Shown here piece after piece: positions 1-9,390 of a DNA stretch of 64,000 bases. Position 1 is the first letter of the stretch, and every line of letters starts with the position of its first letter. The notes under the pieces were generated by a model. That model ran no database searches and was not told the DNA's origin. It saw only the letters and a program-made list of their open reading frames with translations. The position numbers were made by a program, and so were the translations under genes. The DNA comes from Ensifer sp. USDA 6670. Lineage in GTDB: Bacteria; Pseudomonadota; Alphaproteobacteria; Rhizobiales; Rhizobiaceae. The stretch covers positions 62,001-126,000 of the forward strand of contig ATWE01000012.1 of assembly GCA_000421085.1 (NCBI GenBank). Reading direction: 5' to 3'.

Positions 1-1
1 C

Positions 2-478
2 GGTTTCGACGCGGGCGTCAGGCTTGGCGAGGTGATCGAGCAGGACATGATCGCGGTGCCGCTGACGGGCGATCAGCGCGAGCTGGCCGTTGCTGCTCCC
101 GCCTATCTCGCACTCCATGGCACGCCGGCGCACCCGCGTGAGCTGGTTCATCATCGCTGCATAGGCTGGCGGCGAGCGCCGAATGTCGCGCCCTACAGGT
201 GGGAATTCGAGGAGAATGGTGTTCCCTTCGACGTGGCGGTCGAGCCCCAGATTACCACCAACGACCTGCGCTTCATGCTCCGCTCAGCACTCTGCGGGGC
301 CGGGATTACCTTCGCAACGGAAGAAACCTTTCGCCCGTTCGTGGAAACCGGTGAACTCGTTCCACTGCTGCAGGAATTCCTGCCGCCGTTTCCCGGTTTC
401 TTTCTTTATTTCCCTCAGCGCCGCAACATGGCGCCTAAGATGCGAGCTTTGATCGAGCATATACGGCGGTGGCGATAA
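2..478 (+). CDS. LysR-type transcriptional regulator, C-terminal part (start outside window)
   Basis: The reading frame is open from the first bases and ends at a TAA at 476-478, so the 5' part lies before the window. The visible 158 residues are an LTTR substrate-binding domain: the opening GFDAGVRLGEVI matches the strand that follows the 'D-A-x-I/V-R' motif, and later parts include a HHRCIGWR segment, a TTNDLRFMLRSALCGAGI helix and the usual short polar tail. It would bind a small effector and control neighbouring genes, probably upstream of the window. A perfect hairpin sits directly after the stop, so it is probably transcriptionally separate from the kdp operon. The target is unknown. 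Confidence 0.85.
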   Translation, partial: GFDAGVRLGEVIEQDMIAVPLTGDQRELAVAAPAYLALHGTPAHPRELVHHRCIGWRRAPNVAPYRWEFEENGVPFDVAVEPQITTNDLRFMLRSALCGAGITFATEETFRPFVETGELVPLLQEFLPPFPGFFLYFPQRRNMAPKMRALIEHIRRWR

Positions 479-502
479 TCGACGCTTCCGGCGCAGCGTC
501 GA
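479..502 (+). terminator. Probable rho-independent terminator after the LysR gene
   Basis: An 8-bp perfect inverted repeat (TCGACGCT / AGCGTCGA, 8-nt loop) begins directly after the LysR stop codon. A T-rich stretch (ccttatcttttcttt) follows about 20 nt later rather than immediately, so termination may be imperfect. It separates the LysR gene from the kdp genes. Confidence 0.55.
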
Positions 503-615
503 AGCTCGGCCCGAACTCCTTATCTTTTCTTTATGTGGCCGCCAAACCATCCCAATCGATAATTGACGCGGCGCGGGCGCATCATCCGGATCTTGAGATC
601 AATCTGGAGAATGCC

Positions 616-699
616 ATGTTCGATTTCCTTTTCCTTGCCGCCGGCGTTGGCGGCCTTGCCACGCTAGCGCTTTATGCGCGCGCCCTGAGCCGGCTTTAG
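616..699 (+). CDS. 27-residue membrane peptide leading the kdp operon
   Basis: This is a very small reading frame, preceded by GGAGA 5 nt before the ATG and ending 8 nt before kdpF. It encodes MFDFLFLAAGVGGLATLALY followed by the basic end ARALSRL: one transmembrane helix with a positively charged C-terminus. Short membrane peptides of this pattern occur in front of kdpF in other proteobacterial kdp operons, from memory, but I know of no assigned function. It may be a second KdpF-like stabilising subunit or a leader peptide. The ribosome-binding site and tight spacing favour a real gene. Confidence 0.6.
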   Translation: MFDFLFLAAGVGGLATLALYARALSRL

Positions 700-707
700 G
701 AGGATCG

Positions 708-794
708 ATGGCCGAGGCTTTGATCGGGCTCGTCGTCGCCGTCGCGCTCGCGGTCTATCTGATCGTGACGCTTGTCCGGCCGGAACGTTTCTAG
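708..794 (+). CDS. kdpF: KdpF, small stabilising subunit of the Kdp K+-ATPase
   Basis: A 28-residue single-helix protein that starts after a strong AGGAG (gtaggaggatcgATG pattern) and ends with the family signature LVRPERF. KdpF sits in the inner membrane and stabilises the KdpABC complex. The length matches the family (about 29 residues). Its TAG stop is also the first part of a dispersed repeat that starts at 791, so kdpA is 129 bp away rather than immediately adjacent as in most kdp operons. Confidence 0.9.
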   Translation: MAEALIGLVVAVALAVYLIVTLVRPERF

Positions 795-897
795 AGCATT
801 TCCGCTTTTCTCCGAATCGCGGAAACGCTCCAACTCTTCATTTTGCCGCAACGCCGGACGGAAAAGCGCCTGCGCACTTTTCCTGGAGTTGCTCGAG
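791..897. repeat. RIME1-like intergenic repeat (about 107 bp, two palindromes)
   Basis: The element begins CTAGAGC at the kdpF stop and ends GCTCGAG. Its left half is an imperfect 12-bp hairpin (GAGCATTTCCGC at 794-805 with GCGGAAACGCTC at 819-830). Its right half pairs GGAAAAGCGC with GCGCACTTTTCC. Size, two-palindrome layout and intergenic position fit the Rhizobium-specific intergenic mosaic element RIME1 (reported as about 108 bp). It lies inside the kdp operon between kdpF and kdpA, where the RNA would fold into two hairpins and could tune expression of kdpA. Confidence 0.7.
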
Positions 898-923
898 CGC
901 TCCTTCACCCACGGAGACTTCTC

Positions 924-2633
924 ATGTCTGTCATCGGATGGCTGCAGATCAGCCTCCTTTTTCTCGCCGTCCTCGTCGTCGTCAAACCGCTGGGCCTTTA
1001 CATGGCTGCGGTTCTTTCCGGCGAACGCAATGTCCTTTCGCCAATCCTCGGGCCGGTGGAGCGCGGTCTTTATGGTGCAGCCGGCATCGATCCGGCACGC
1101 GAGCAGGGCTGGCTCGCCTACACGCTCTCCATGCTCGCCTTCAGCATCGCAGGCTTTGCGCTGCTCTACGCGATCCTGAGATTTCAGTCATGGATGCCCC
1201 TCAACCCGCAGGGCTTCGGCAACGTGCCGCCGGACCTCGCCTTCAACACCGCCGTCAGTTTCGTCACCAACACCAATTGGCAGAATTACGGCGGGGAGAC
1301 GACGCTCAGTCACTTTAGCCAGATGATGGGCCTGACCGTGCAGAACTTCGTCTCTGCCGCCACCGGCATTTCGATCGCGCTTGCCGTTACCCGCTCCTTC
1401 GCCCGCTCAGCCGTCCCGACGATCGGCAACTTCTGGGTCGATCTCACCCGTTCGACACTGTACGTGCTCCTGCCGCTCGCCGTGCTGGTGGCGGTCGCCT
1501 TCGTGGCGATGGGCCTGCCGCAGACGTTCCGCGCCTCGGTGGAGGCCACGACCCTCGAGGGGGTGAAACAGACCATCGCGCTGGGCCCGGTCGCCAGCCA
1601 GGAAGCGATCAAGCAGCTCGGCACCAACGGGGGCGGCTTCTTCAACGTCAATGCCGCACATCCGTTCGAAAATCCGACTGCGCTTTCCAACTATCTCAAT
1701 ATCTTCGCGATGCTCTCGGTTTCGGCGGCGCTGCTCTACACATTCGGCCAACTCGTCGGCAATCGGCGGCAGGGCTGGGCCTTCATCGCCGTCACCTATG
1801 CATTTCTGATCATCGGTGTCGGTGTCGTCTATTGGGCCGAAGCGCAGGGAAATCCGATCCTGTCGCAGCTCGGGCTCGACCCGGCTCTCGGCAACATGGA
1901 AGGCAAGGAAGTCCGCTTCGGCCAGGCGATGACCGCGCTTTACGCGACGGTTACGACCGGCCTTTCGGATGGCGGCGTCAACGGCATGCACGGCTCGTTC
2001 ACCGGCCTCGGAGGTCTCGTTCCGATGTTCCTCATGCAGCTCGGCGAGGTCCTGCCCGGCGGCGTCGGTTCGGGCCTCTACGGCATGATCGTCTTCGCGA
2101 TTCTCGCTGTTTTCGTCGCTGGTCTTATGGTCGGCCGCACCCCGGAGCTGCTCGGCAAGAAGATCGAAGCGCGCGAGATGAAATACGCGATGCTTGCCGT
2201 ACTCATCCTGCCGCTTTCGATCCTCGGCTTCACGGCGATTTCGGCCGTCATGCCCTCGGCCGTCGCCAGCATCGGTACGGCCGGACCGCACGGGCTCTCG
2301 GAAATCCTTTATGCCTATACGTCGGCCGGCGGCAACAACGGCTCGGCCTTCGGCGGGCTTTCGGGCAACACGTTCTGGTACAATACGACGCTTGGCTTTG
2401 CGATGCTGCTCGGCCGCTTCGCCTATGCCGTGCCGGTGCTTGCCATTGCCGGCTCGATCGCCGCCAAGACCCGCGCCTCGGCATCCAAGGGTACGTTCCC
2501 GACCGATACGCCGCTCTTCGCCGGTCTCCTGATCGGCATCATCCTCATTCTCGGCGGGCTGCAGTTCCTGCCGGCGCTCGCGCTCGGTCCGATCGTCGAG
2601 CATTTCGCCATGCTTTCCGGCCAGACCTTTTGA
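924..2633 (+). CDS. kdpA: KdpA, K+-translocating subunit of the Kdp ATPase
   Basis: A 569-residue polytopic inner-membrane protein that binds and passes K+ in the high-affinity KdpFABC complex. The start chosen is the ATG after GGAG (acggagacttctcATG); the frame is open further upstream but that part lies in the repeat. Recognisable family stretches include [60 protein letters not shown] (pore-loop filter GTNGGGFFN) and [17 protein letters not shown]. The length is normal (557-572). It is followed 11 nt later by kdpB. Confidence 0.97.
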   Translation: MSVIGWLQISLLFLAVLVVVKPLGLYMAAVLSGERNVLSPILGPVERGLYGAAGIDPAREQGWLAYTLSMLAFSIAGFALLYAILRFQSWMPLNPQGFGNVPPDLAFNTAVSFVTNTNWQNYGGETTLSHFSQMMGLTVQNFVSAATGISIALAVTRSFARSAVPTIGNFWVDLTRSTLYVLLPLAVLVAVAFVAMGLPQTFRASVEATTLEGVKQTIALGPVASQEAIKQLGTNGGGFFNVNAAHPFENPTALSNYLNIFAMLSVSAALLYTFGQLVGNRRQGWAFIAVTYAFLIIGVGVVYWAEAQGNPILSQLGLDPALGNMEGKEVRFGQAMTALYATVTTGLSDGGVNGMHGSFTGLGGLVPMFLMQLGEVLPGGVGSGLYGMIVFAILAVFVAGLMVGRTPELLGKKIEAREMKYAMLAVLILPLSILGFTAISAVMPSAVASIGTAGPHGLSEILYAYTSAGGNNGSAFGGLSGNTFWYNTTLGFAMLLGRFAYAVPVLAIAGSIAAKTRASASKGTFPTDTPLFAGLLIGIILILGGLQFLPALALGPIVEHFAMLSGQTF

Positions 2634-2644
2634 AGGAACCAGGC

Positions 2645-4687
2645 ATGTCAAACAAAGCCATGACCCCGAACCTCTTCGACCCGACGATACTCCTTCCGGC
2701 AGCGAAGGCGGCCTTCGTCAAGCTCGATCCGCGCCAGCTCGTCCGCAATCCGGTGATCTTCGTCACCGAAGCGGTGGCGGCGTTGGTCACTCTCTTCTTC
2801 GTTCTCGATGTTGCAACCCGCGGCGGCACTCCGCTCTTCTCGGGCCAGATCGCCGCCTGGTTATGGTTCACCGTGCTCTTCGCCACATTCGCCGAAGCCG
2901 TTGCCGAGGGTCGCGGCAAGGCGCAGGCCGATTTCCTCCGCCGTACCAAATCGGAGCTCAGCGCCCGCAGGCTTGTCGCCCCCGAGGGTCGGGAGACCAA
3001 GGAAATCCCCGCGACCATGCTGAAGGTCGGCGATCTCGTCCTCGTCGAGGCCGGCGAATTGATCCCGGGTGATGGCGAGGTCGTAGAAGGGGTCGCCTCG
3101 GTCAACGAGAGCGCGATTACGGGCGAATCGGCGCCGGTGATCCGCGAGGCCGGCGGCGATCGCTCCGCCGTCACCGGCGGTACCGAGGTGCTTTCGGACT
3201 GGGTCAAGGTCCGCATCACGATCGCCCCGGGTTCGACCTTCGTCGATCGCATGATCGCCCTCATCGAGGGGGCGCAGCGGCAGAAGACACCGAACGAGCT
3301 CGCACTCTCGATCCTGCTTTCCGGTTTGACGCTGATTTTCCTGATCGCCGTGGTGACGCTCTGGGGCCTTGCTAGCTATTCGGCGACCGTGCTTTCGGTC
3401 ACCGTGCTTTCCGCCCTGCTTGTCACGCTGATCCCGACGACCATCGGCGGATTGCTTTCGGCGATCGGCATCGCCGGCATGGACCGGCTGGTGCGCTTCA
3501 ATGTGATCGCCACCTCCGGCCGCGCCGTCGAGGCTGCGGGGGACGTTGACACCCTTCTCCTCGACAAGACCGGGACGATCACCTTCGGAAACCGCATGGC
3601 AAGCGATTTCCTGCCCGTGCCGGGCGTAACCGTGGAGGAGCTCGCCGACGCGGCACTCCTCGCCAGCCTTGCCGACGAGACACCGGAAGGCCGCTCCATC
3701 GTGGCGCTCGCCACCGGCGACTTCGGGCGCCGGGCGTCAAAGGCCGAGATCGATGCGGTCGTGCCCTTTGCCGCGGAAACCCGGTTGTCCGGCGTCGATC
3801 ACGGCGGCCGCCGGCTGCGCAAGGGCGCGGTCGACTCGGTTCTGAGATTTGCCGGCCTGTCCGACAGCAAGATCCCCCAGGAATTCCGGCAGGCGGTCGA
3901 CAAGGTCGCCCGCACCGGCGGCACGCCGCTCGCCGTTGCCGACGGCAACCGGCTGCTCGGCGTGATCCACCTGAAGGACATCGTCAAGCCCGGGATCAAG
4001 GAGCGCTTCTCCGAATTGCGCGCCATGGGCATCCGCACGGTAATGGTGACCGGTGACAACCCGATCACTGCCGCGGCAATCGCCTCGGAGGCCGGCGTCG
4101 ACGATTTCCTCGCCGAAGCGACGCCGGAAGACAAGCTTGCCTATATCCGCAAGGAACAGAAGGGCGGCCACCTGATCGCCATGTGCGGCGACGGCACCAA
4201 TGATGCGCCGGCGCTCGCCCAGGCAGATGTGGGCGTCGCCATGCAGACCGGCACGCAAGCCGCCCGCGAAGCGGCCAACATGGTGGACCTCGATTCGAGC
4301 CCGACGAAGCTGATCGAGATCGTCGAGATCGGCAAGCAATTGCTGATGACGCGCGGTTCTCTCACGACCTTCTCGATCGCCAACGACGTGGCGAAATACT
4401 TCGCCATCATCCCCGCGCTCTTCGTCACCACCTATCCGGCGCTCGGCGTGCTCAACGTTATGGGTCTGGCGTCACCGCAGTCGGCTATCCTGTCGGCCGT
4501 CATCTTCAACGCGCTGATCATCGTGGCGCTCATTCCGCTGGCGTTGAAAGGCGTCAGGTACCGTCCCGTCGGCGCGGCAGCCCTGCTTCGCGGCAATCTC
4601 CTCGTCTACGGCCTCGGCGGCCTGGTCCTGCCCTTCGTGGGGATCAAGCTGATCGACCTTGCCGTCTCGAACCTCAACCTGGTGTGA
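2645..4687 (+). CDS. kdpB: KdpB, P-type ATPase subunit of the Kdp transporter
   Basis: A 680-residue P-type ATPase that hydrolyses ATP to drive K+ through KdpA. The phosphorylation motif DKTGT has its aspartate at residue 307. The actuator TGES loop ([10 protein letters not shown]), the hinge MVTGDN and the [19 protein letters not shown] motif are all present. AAGGA lies upstream of the ATG at 2645. The frame is open far upstream, but that overlaps kdpA and is a shadow. The stop overlaps a possible GTG of kdpC, showing tight operon packing. Confidence 0.97.
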   Translation: MSNKAMTPNLFDPTILLPAAKAAFVKLDPRQLVRNPVIFVTEAVAALVTLFFVLDVATRGGTPLFSGQIAAWLWFTVLFATFAEAVAEGRGKAQADFLRRTKSELSARRLVAPEGRETKEIPATMLKVGDLVLVEAGELIPGDGEVVEGVASVNESAITGESAPVIREAGGDRSAVTGGTEVLSDWVKVRITIAPGSTFVDRMIALIEGAQRQKTPNELALSILLSGLTLIFLIAVVTLWGLASYSATVLSVTVLSALLVTLIPTTIGGLLSAIGIAGMDRLVRFNVIATSGRAVEAAGDVDTLLLDKTGTITFGNRMASDFLPVPGVTVEELADAALLASLADETPEGRSIVALATGDFGRRASKAEIDAVVPFAAETRLSGVDHGGRRLRKGAVDSVLRFAGLSDSKIPQEFRQAVDKVARTGGTPLAVADGNRLLGVIHLKDIVKPGIKERFSELRAMGIRTVMVTGDNPITAAAIASEAGVDDFLAEATPEDKLAYIRKEQKGGHLIAMCGDGTNDAPALAQADVGVAMQTGTQAAREAANMVDLDSSPTKLIEIVEIGKQLLMTRGSLTTFSIANDVAKYFAIIPALFVTTYPALGVLNVMGLASPQSAILSAVIFNALIIVALIPLALKGVRYRPVGAAALLRGNLLVYGLGGLVLPFVGIKLIDLAVSNLNLV

Positions 4688-4689
4688 TC

Positions 4690-5259
4690 ATGCTCAACCA
4701 ACTCCGTCCCGCACTCGTCCTTACCTTCGCACTCACCCTCATTACCGGGCTTGGCTACCCGTTGCTGATCACCGGCGTGGCGCAGTCGCTGATGCCGGCA
4801 GAGGCGAATGGCAGCCTCGTCCGCAAAGGCAGCGTCCTCATCGGATCGCAACTCATCGGCCAGAATTTCGCCTCGGAGGAATATTTCTGGCCGCGTCCTT
4901 CCGCGACTGGTCCGGAGCCTTACAATGCCGGCGCCTCGAGCGGTTCCAATCTGGGGACGACTTCCGACAAGCTGCAGGAGCGTGTCAGGGCCGATATCGA
5001 GCAGCTTCGCGCCGCGGGCATAGGGGGCGAGATCCCCGCCGATGCCGGCATGGCTTCCGGATCGGGTCTCGACCCGCACATCTCGCCCGAATTCGCCAGG
5101 GTTCAGATCGCTCGGGTGGCGAAAGCGCGCGGACTTCCGGAAGCCGATGTGAGCGCGCTCGTCGACAGGGCAACGCAGGGCCGTCTGTTCGGGATCATAG
5201 GCGAGCCGCGCGTCAATGTGCTAGAACTGAACCTTGCCTTGGACGCGCCGAGGACCTGA
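4690..5259 (+). CDS. kdpC: KdpC, assembly subunit of the Kdp ATPase
   Basis: A 189-residue protein with one N-terminal membrane helix and a large soluble domain; it raises the affinity of KdpB for ATP in the complex. Family features: [20 protein letters not shown] membrane segment, NGSLV, GSx[15 protein letters not shown], and the [14 protein letters not shown] signature near residue 125. A GTG two codons upstream (4684) overlaps the kdpB stop and is an alternative start. Confidence 0.95.
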   Translation: MLNQLRPALVLTFALTLITGLGYPLLITGVAQSLMPAEANGSLVRKGSVLIGSQLIGQNFASEEYFWPRPSATGPEPYNAGASSGSNLGTTSDKLQERVRADIEQLRAAGIGGEIPADAGMASGSGLDPHISPEFARVQIARVAKARGLPEADVSALVDRATQGRLFGIIGEPRVNVLELNLALDAPRT

Positions 5260-5277
5260 TCGAGCTCGAGACGTTGC

Positions 5278-7974
5278 ATGCCCGACAATGACCGCGACCT
5301 GAAGAGCCGCCCCGATCCGGACGCCCTGCTGGCGCTTGCCGAACAGGGCAGGAGAGGCAAACTCACCGTCTTTCTTGGCGCCGCACCCGGTGTCGGCAAA
5401 ACCTATGCGATGCTGACGCGTGCGCGGCGCCTCAAGGAAGAAGGCGGCGATATCGTCATCGGGCTCGTCGAAACGCATGGACGCAGCGAGACCGCGGCCC
5501 TGCTCGAGGGGCTGGAAGTCCTGCCGCGTCGTCAGGTGCTCCACAACGGACGGACGCTCCACGAATTCGACCTGGACGCGGCGTTGGCGCGCCGCCCGCG
5601 CGTCATCCTGGTCGACGAGCTCGCTCATACCAATTTCGGCGAAAGCCGCCACCCCAAGCGCTACCAGGATATAGAGGAACTGGTCGATGCCGGCATAGAC
5701 GTGTGGACGGCACTCAACATCCAGCACCTGGAAAGCCTCTCGGACGTGGTTGCGCAGATTGCCGGCGTGCCGGTGCGTGAGCGCGTCCCCGACACGGTTC
5801 TCAATCGCGCTGACGATGTCCTGCTGGTGGACCTGCCGCCGGCCGAGCTGATCGAGCGGCTGAAGGAGGGCAAGGTCTATCTTCCCGACAGCGCCAAGCG
5901 CGCCGCCGATCGCTTCTTCCGCCTGGGCAATCTGACGGCGCTGCGCGAACTCGCGCTTCGCCGGACGGCAGACCGGGTCGACGACCAGATGGTCGACTAT
6001 CTCCGGCAGAACGCGATCGAGGGTCCCTGGGGGGCCGCCGAACGGCTTCTCGTCTGCATCGGTCCCGATTCCCTATCCGAAAAGGTGGTGAGGACGGCAA
6101 GCCGGCTCGCTTCGGGCCTGAATGCCGACTGGCTCGTCGTTTCCGTCGAGCGTGCGGACGGGGAGGCGGAGAGCGGCGCGGCGATGCGGCAGCTTGACGA
6201 GACTTTCCGGCTCGCCGAGCAACTGGGCGCCGAGACGCGCCGTATCATCGGCAACGACTTCGTGGAAGAAATTCTGAAGCTCGCAAGGCGGGAACATGCG
6301 ACGCAAATCGTCATCGGCACGCGCCGCCACCGTTTCCCGCTGCGGCTCTTGCGCCGCTCCTTGCCGGATGCGCTTGCCGCGCAGGCGGCCGGTATTGCCA
6401 TCCACCTCGTCACTGACGGGAGCGCACCCGCCGCAAAACCGGCGGCCAGACGCAGAAGCACGCTTCCGGAAGGATGGGGGCGGGGGGTTGCCATCGCGGC
6501 CGGTGCGGCTGCGGCCGCGACAGCACTTGGCCTGCTGATCGAGCAATTCGTCGTCCTGCAGAATATCTCGCTTCTCTTTCTTCTGGCTGTGCTCGTCTCG
6601 GCGACTTACGCGGGCTATGTCGCTGCGATCGCGGCCGCGCTCATTTCCGTTCTTGCCTACAATTTCTGCTTCATCGAACCGGTCGGCACCTTTACGGTTG
6701 CCGAACCGCACGAGGTCTTTGCCCTCTTCGTGTTCCTCGCGGCGGCGATACTTGCCGGGGGGCTCGCCTCCCGCGTTCGCGAGCAGGCGAAGACAGCGCG
6801 GCGGCGAGCCGCCGCGACGCAGGCGCTTTACGATTTTTCCCGCAAGCTGTCCGGTACGGCAAATGCCGAGGACGTGCTGTGGGCGGCCGTCACGCAAATC
6901 CAGGCGACCCTTCGGCGCAACGCGGCGCTGCTGTTGCCGGAAGACGGAGACGTCCGCTTGATGGCGGCCTGGCCGCCGGATACGGAGCTTGGCCTTACCG
7001 ACACGATGGCGGCGCGCTGGGCTTTCGAGAAGAAGGAGGCTGCCGGCAACGGTACCGGCACGCTGCCGAACAGCCCCTTCCAGTTCAGGCCGCTCATGAG
7101 TCCGCATGGAGTCGTCGGCGTCTTCGGTTTCCTGCAGGGAGACAAGCCGCTGGAAATAAACGAGGAGCGAGCGCTTGCCGCTATCCTCGACCAGACCGCG
7201 ATCGCCGTCGACAGGGCGCGTCTCTCGCGCGAGATACTCGACCAGGCTGCGCAGCTCGAGGGCGAGAAGTTCCTCGCGGCGCTGCTTTCGTCCATATCCC
7301 ACGACCTCAGAACGCCGCTCGCTACGATCACCGGAGCTGTGACAAGTCTGCGGCAACTCGGCGAGCGGATGCCGGAGGAGAGCCGGGACGATCTTCTCAA
7401 GTCGATCGAGGAGGAGAGCGGCAGACTCACGCGCTTCGTTGCCAACCTGCTCGACATGACCCGCATCGAAGCCGGAACGGTAAACGCCAAGCGTGATTGG
7501 GTCGATGTTGCCGATGTGGTCCATTCGGCTGTGGAGCGTGCGCGGAAATACTTTCCCGGCCGCGTCTTCGAAACGAGCATCGCTCCGGACTTGCCGCTGA
7601 TCCGCGGCGATAGCGTGTTGCTTGGTCAAGTGATCTTCAACCTGCTCGACAACGCCAACAGGTTCGGCGGTGACGAGCCGGTCAGCGTCTATGGGCGGCG
7701 GGAAGAAGACGAGATCGTGCTCTCGGTGACCGACCTCGGTAAAGGGATCGCCGCCGCCGACCTCGACCATGTCTTCGACAAATTCTTCCGCAAGGGAAAG
7801 CCGGACGGCCGCTCGCTCGGCACCGGGCTCGGCCTTTCCATCAGCAAGGGCTTCGTCGAGGCGATGGACGGGCGGATCAAGGCGGAGAGCCCGGCGATGA
7901 AGCGCCGCGGCACGCGCATTTCCATGCGGTTCCCTGCGGCTGAAGCCGCTATCGTGGAGAAGGAGCGCGGATGA
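5278..7974 (+). CDS. kdpD: KdpD, sensor histidine kinase for K+ limitation
   Basis: An 898-residue sensor kinase. Domain order: N-terminal KdpD ATP-binding domain with Walker A GAAPGVGKT (about residues 34-42) and the VDELAHTN motif, a USP-like domain (about 250-380), four transmembrane helices (about 400-500), a GAF-like region, then the dimerisation domain with phospho-acceptor His675 (SISHDLRTPLATI) and an ATPase domain with NLLDNANRFG, DLGKGI and GTGLGLSI. It phosphorylates KdpE when K+ or turgor falls. It begins 18 nt after kdpC and overlaps kdpE by 4 nt. Confidence 0.96.
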   Translation: MPDNDRDLKSRPDPDALLALAEQGRRGKLTVFLGAAPGVGKTYAMLTRARRLKEEGGDIVIGLVETHGRSETAALLEGLEVLPRRQVLHNGRTLHEFDLDAALARRPRVILVDELAHTNFGESRHPKRYQDIEELVDAGIDVWTALNIQHLESLSDVVAQIAGVPVRERVPDTVLNRADDVLLVDLPPAELIERLKEGKVYLPDSAKRAADRFFRLGNLTALRELALRRTADRVDDQMVDYLRQNAIEGPWGAAERLLVCIGPDSLSEKVVRTASRLASGLNADWLVVSVERADGEAESGAAMRQLDETFRLAEQLGAETRRIIGNDFVEEILKLARREHATQIVIGTRRHRFPLRLLRRSLPDALAAQAAGIAIHLVTDGSAPAAKPAARRRSTLPEGWGRGVAIAAGAAAAATALGLLIEQFVVLQNISLLFLLAVLVSATYAGYVAAIAAALISVLAYNFCFIEPVGTFTVAEPHEVFALFVFLAAAILAGGLASRVREQAKTARRRAAATQALYDFSRKLSGTANAEDVLWAAVTQIQATLRRNAALLLPEDGDVRLMAAWPPDTELGLTDTMAARWAFEKKEAAGNGTGTLPNSPFQFRPLMSPHGVVGVFGFLQGDKPLEINEERALAAILDQTAIAVDRARLSREILDQAAQLEGEKFLAALLSSISHDLRTPLATITGAVTSLRQLGERMPEESRDDLLKSIEEESGRLTRFVANLLDMTRIEAGTVNAKRDWVDVADVVHSAVERARKYFPGRVFETSIAPDLPLIRGDSVLLGQVIFNLLDNANRFGGDEPVSVYGRREEDEIVLSVTDLGKGIAAADLDHVFDKFFRKGKPDGRSLGTGLGLSISKGFVEAMDGRIKAESPAMKRRGTRISMRFPAAEAAIVEKERG

Positions 7975-8663
7975 GCGCCGAGCGTATCCTCGTCGTGGAC
8001 GACGAGCCGCAGATTCAGCGTTTCCTGCGCCCCGCACTCTTGGCCGCCGGCTACGAGGTGATGGAGGCCGCAAACGGCGCGCAAGCGCTCAAGGCGGCAG
8101 TAACGGCGGCGCCGGACATCGTGATCCTCGATCTCGGCCTTCCCGACATGGACGGCAAGGATGTCGTGGCCAATATCCGCGCCTGGTCGCAGGTTCCGAT
8201 CATCATCCTTTCTGCGCGTGACCGTGAAAGCGAGAAGATCGCCGCCCTCGATCTCGGCGCCGACGACTACATCGAGAAGCCCTTCGGGATCGGCGAACTG
8301 ACGGCGCGCATCCGCGCGGCGCTGCGCCATCGCATCCAGATGGCGGGGAGCCAGGCGCAGCTGACGGCGGACGGCCTTTCGATCGACATGGTCAAACGCG
8401 TCGTGACGCGCGACGGCGCGGCGCTCCGGCTGACGCCGAAGGAATACGACCTCCTCGTCATGCTCGCACATCACGCTGGCCGCGTGGTCACCCACAGGAC
8501 GCTGCTTACCTCCGTCTGGGGCGCGGCCCACGGGGAGGATCTGCATTATCTGAGAGTCTTCATCGGTCAGTTGCGGGCCAAGATCGAACGCGATCCCGGC
8601 AATCCGAAGATCGTCCGCACAGAACCCGGCGTCGGTTACCGTTTCGTCGGCGACGAGGACTGA
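7971..8663 (+). CDS. kdpE: KdpE, response regulator of the kdp operon
   Basis: A 230-residue OmpR-family regulator that starts in an ATGA overlap with kdpD, so it is translationally coupled to its kinase. The receiver domain has the acidic pair DDE near residues 10-12, the phospho-acceptor Asp54 (VILDLGLPDMDG) and Lys in the EKPF motif. The C-terminal winged helix shows LTPKEYDLLVMLAHHAGRVV and VGYRF. It should activate the kdp promoter. Having kdpDE downstream of kdpC in one operon is the usual arrangement. Confidence 0.95.
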   Translation: MSAERILVVDDEPQIQRFLRPALLAAGYEVMEAANGAQALKAAVTAAPDIVILDLGLPDMDGKDVVANIRAWSQVPIIILSARDRESEKIAALDLGADDYIEKPFGIGELTARIRAALRHRIQMAGSQAQLTADGLSIDMVKRVVTRDGAALRLTPKEYDLLVMLAHHAGRVVTHRTLLTSVWGAAHGEDLHYLRVFIGQLRAKIERDPGNPKIVRTEPGVGYRFVGDED

Positions 8664-8682
8664 GGAACCCGTGCAGTCCAAC

Positions 8683-9390
8683 TCAAATAAGGGCTGCGAA
8701 CCTTTCCACCAATTTTGTCGACCCTGATACGATCAGCAGATCACCCCTCTCGACCATTGTTTCTGGTGTGGCATAGGTAAAGTCCATCTTCCGCCGTTTG
8801 ACACCGACAATAGTAACGCCGTATTTGCTGCGGAGACCGGATTCTGCCAAGGTTTTTCCGACGGCTTCGTCAGGCGCCGGTGTTTTGACAATGGCAAAGC
8901 CGTCATCGAATTCGATGAAGTCGATCATCTTGCCGGTGACCAGATGGGCCACGCGCTCGCCCATGGCCGCTTCGGGATAGACGACATGGTGCGCGCCGGT
9001 CCGCTCCAGAATGCGACCGTGATTAGGATTAATGGCTTTCGCCCAAATGTCAGGCACTCCGAGCTCCGAAAGCGCCAGAACCGTAAGCACGCTCGCCTCG
9101 ATATCCGTACCAATTCCGACGACGGCATGGGGAAAGTCCTGAACGCCGAGGCGATGCAGTGTATCGGCGTTGGTGCTGTCCGCCTCCACCACGTGGGTCA
9201 GCCGGGTCGCCCAGTTCTGAACGAGCTCCGCGTTTTCGTCGATGGCCAACACATCGTGGCCAAGATGGATTAAAGACTGGGCAACGGCGCTGCCGAAGCG
9301 GCCGAGACCTATAACGACGACGCCGTCGCTGCGGACGATGCTGTTCTTAGCCAACGATTGGGCGCTCCTCTGGATATCGGAAGAGTACAT
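8683..9390 (-). CDS. ktrA: KtrA/TrkA-type K+ transport gating subunit
   Basis: A 235-residue cytoplasmic RCK protein: a Rossmann fold with the nucleotide-binding glycines VIGLGRFGSAVAQSL, an acidic residue in VLAIDEN, and a C-terminal RCK_C domain (about residues 155-235). It binds nucleotides and gates the KtrB-type pore encoded just upstream. With the ATG at 9390 the gene overlaps ktrB by 44 nt and has no clear ribosome-binding site. A TTG at 9354 with GAGGAG about 10 nt upstream gives only an 8-nt overlap and may be the true start. Convergent with kdpE, 19 bp apart. Confidence 0.9.
   Translation of the reverse strand: MYSSDIQRSAQSLAKNSIVRSDGVVVIGLGRFGSAVAQSLIHLGHDVLAIDENAELVQNWATRLTHVVEADSTNADTLHRLGVQDFPHAVVGIGTDIEASVLTVLALSELGVPDIWAKAINPNHGRILERTGAHHVVYPEAAMGERVAHLVTGKMIDFIEFDDGFAIVKTPAPDEAVGKTLAESGLRSKYGVTIVGVKRRKMDFTYATPETMVERGDLLIVSGSTKLVERFAALI

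Noticed and set aside
503-540. Possible KdpE binding site (T-rich stretch with TTATC and TTTATG)
   Set aside because: Only loosely like the E. coli KdpE site; not enough to claim a regulator site.
1832-2644. Upstream extension of the kdpB frame
   Set aside because: It overlaps kdpA, is Arg/Pro-rich and KdpB normally starts near MSNKAMTP; the RBS is at 2634-2637.
1407-2651. Long minus-strand open frame (414 codons) opposite kdpA
   Set aside because: Highly charged low-complexity translation, no family match, and it mirrors the codon pattern of kdpA; a shadow.
6073-8073. Long minus-strand open frame (666 codons) opposite kdpD
   Set aside because: Arg/Glu/Asp-rich translation without domains; KdpD motifs on the other strand are complete.
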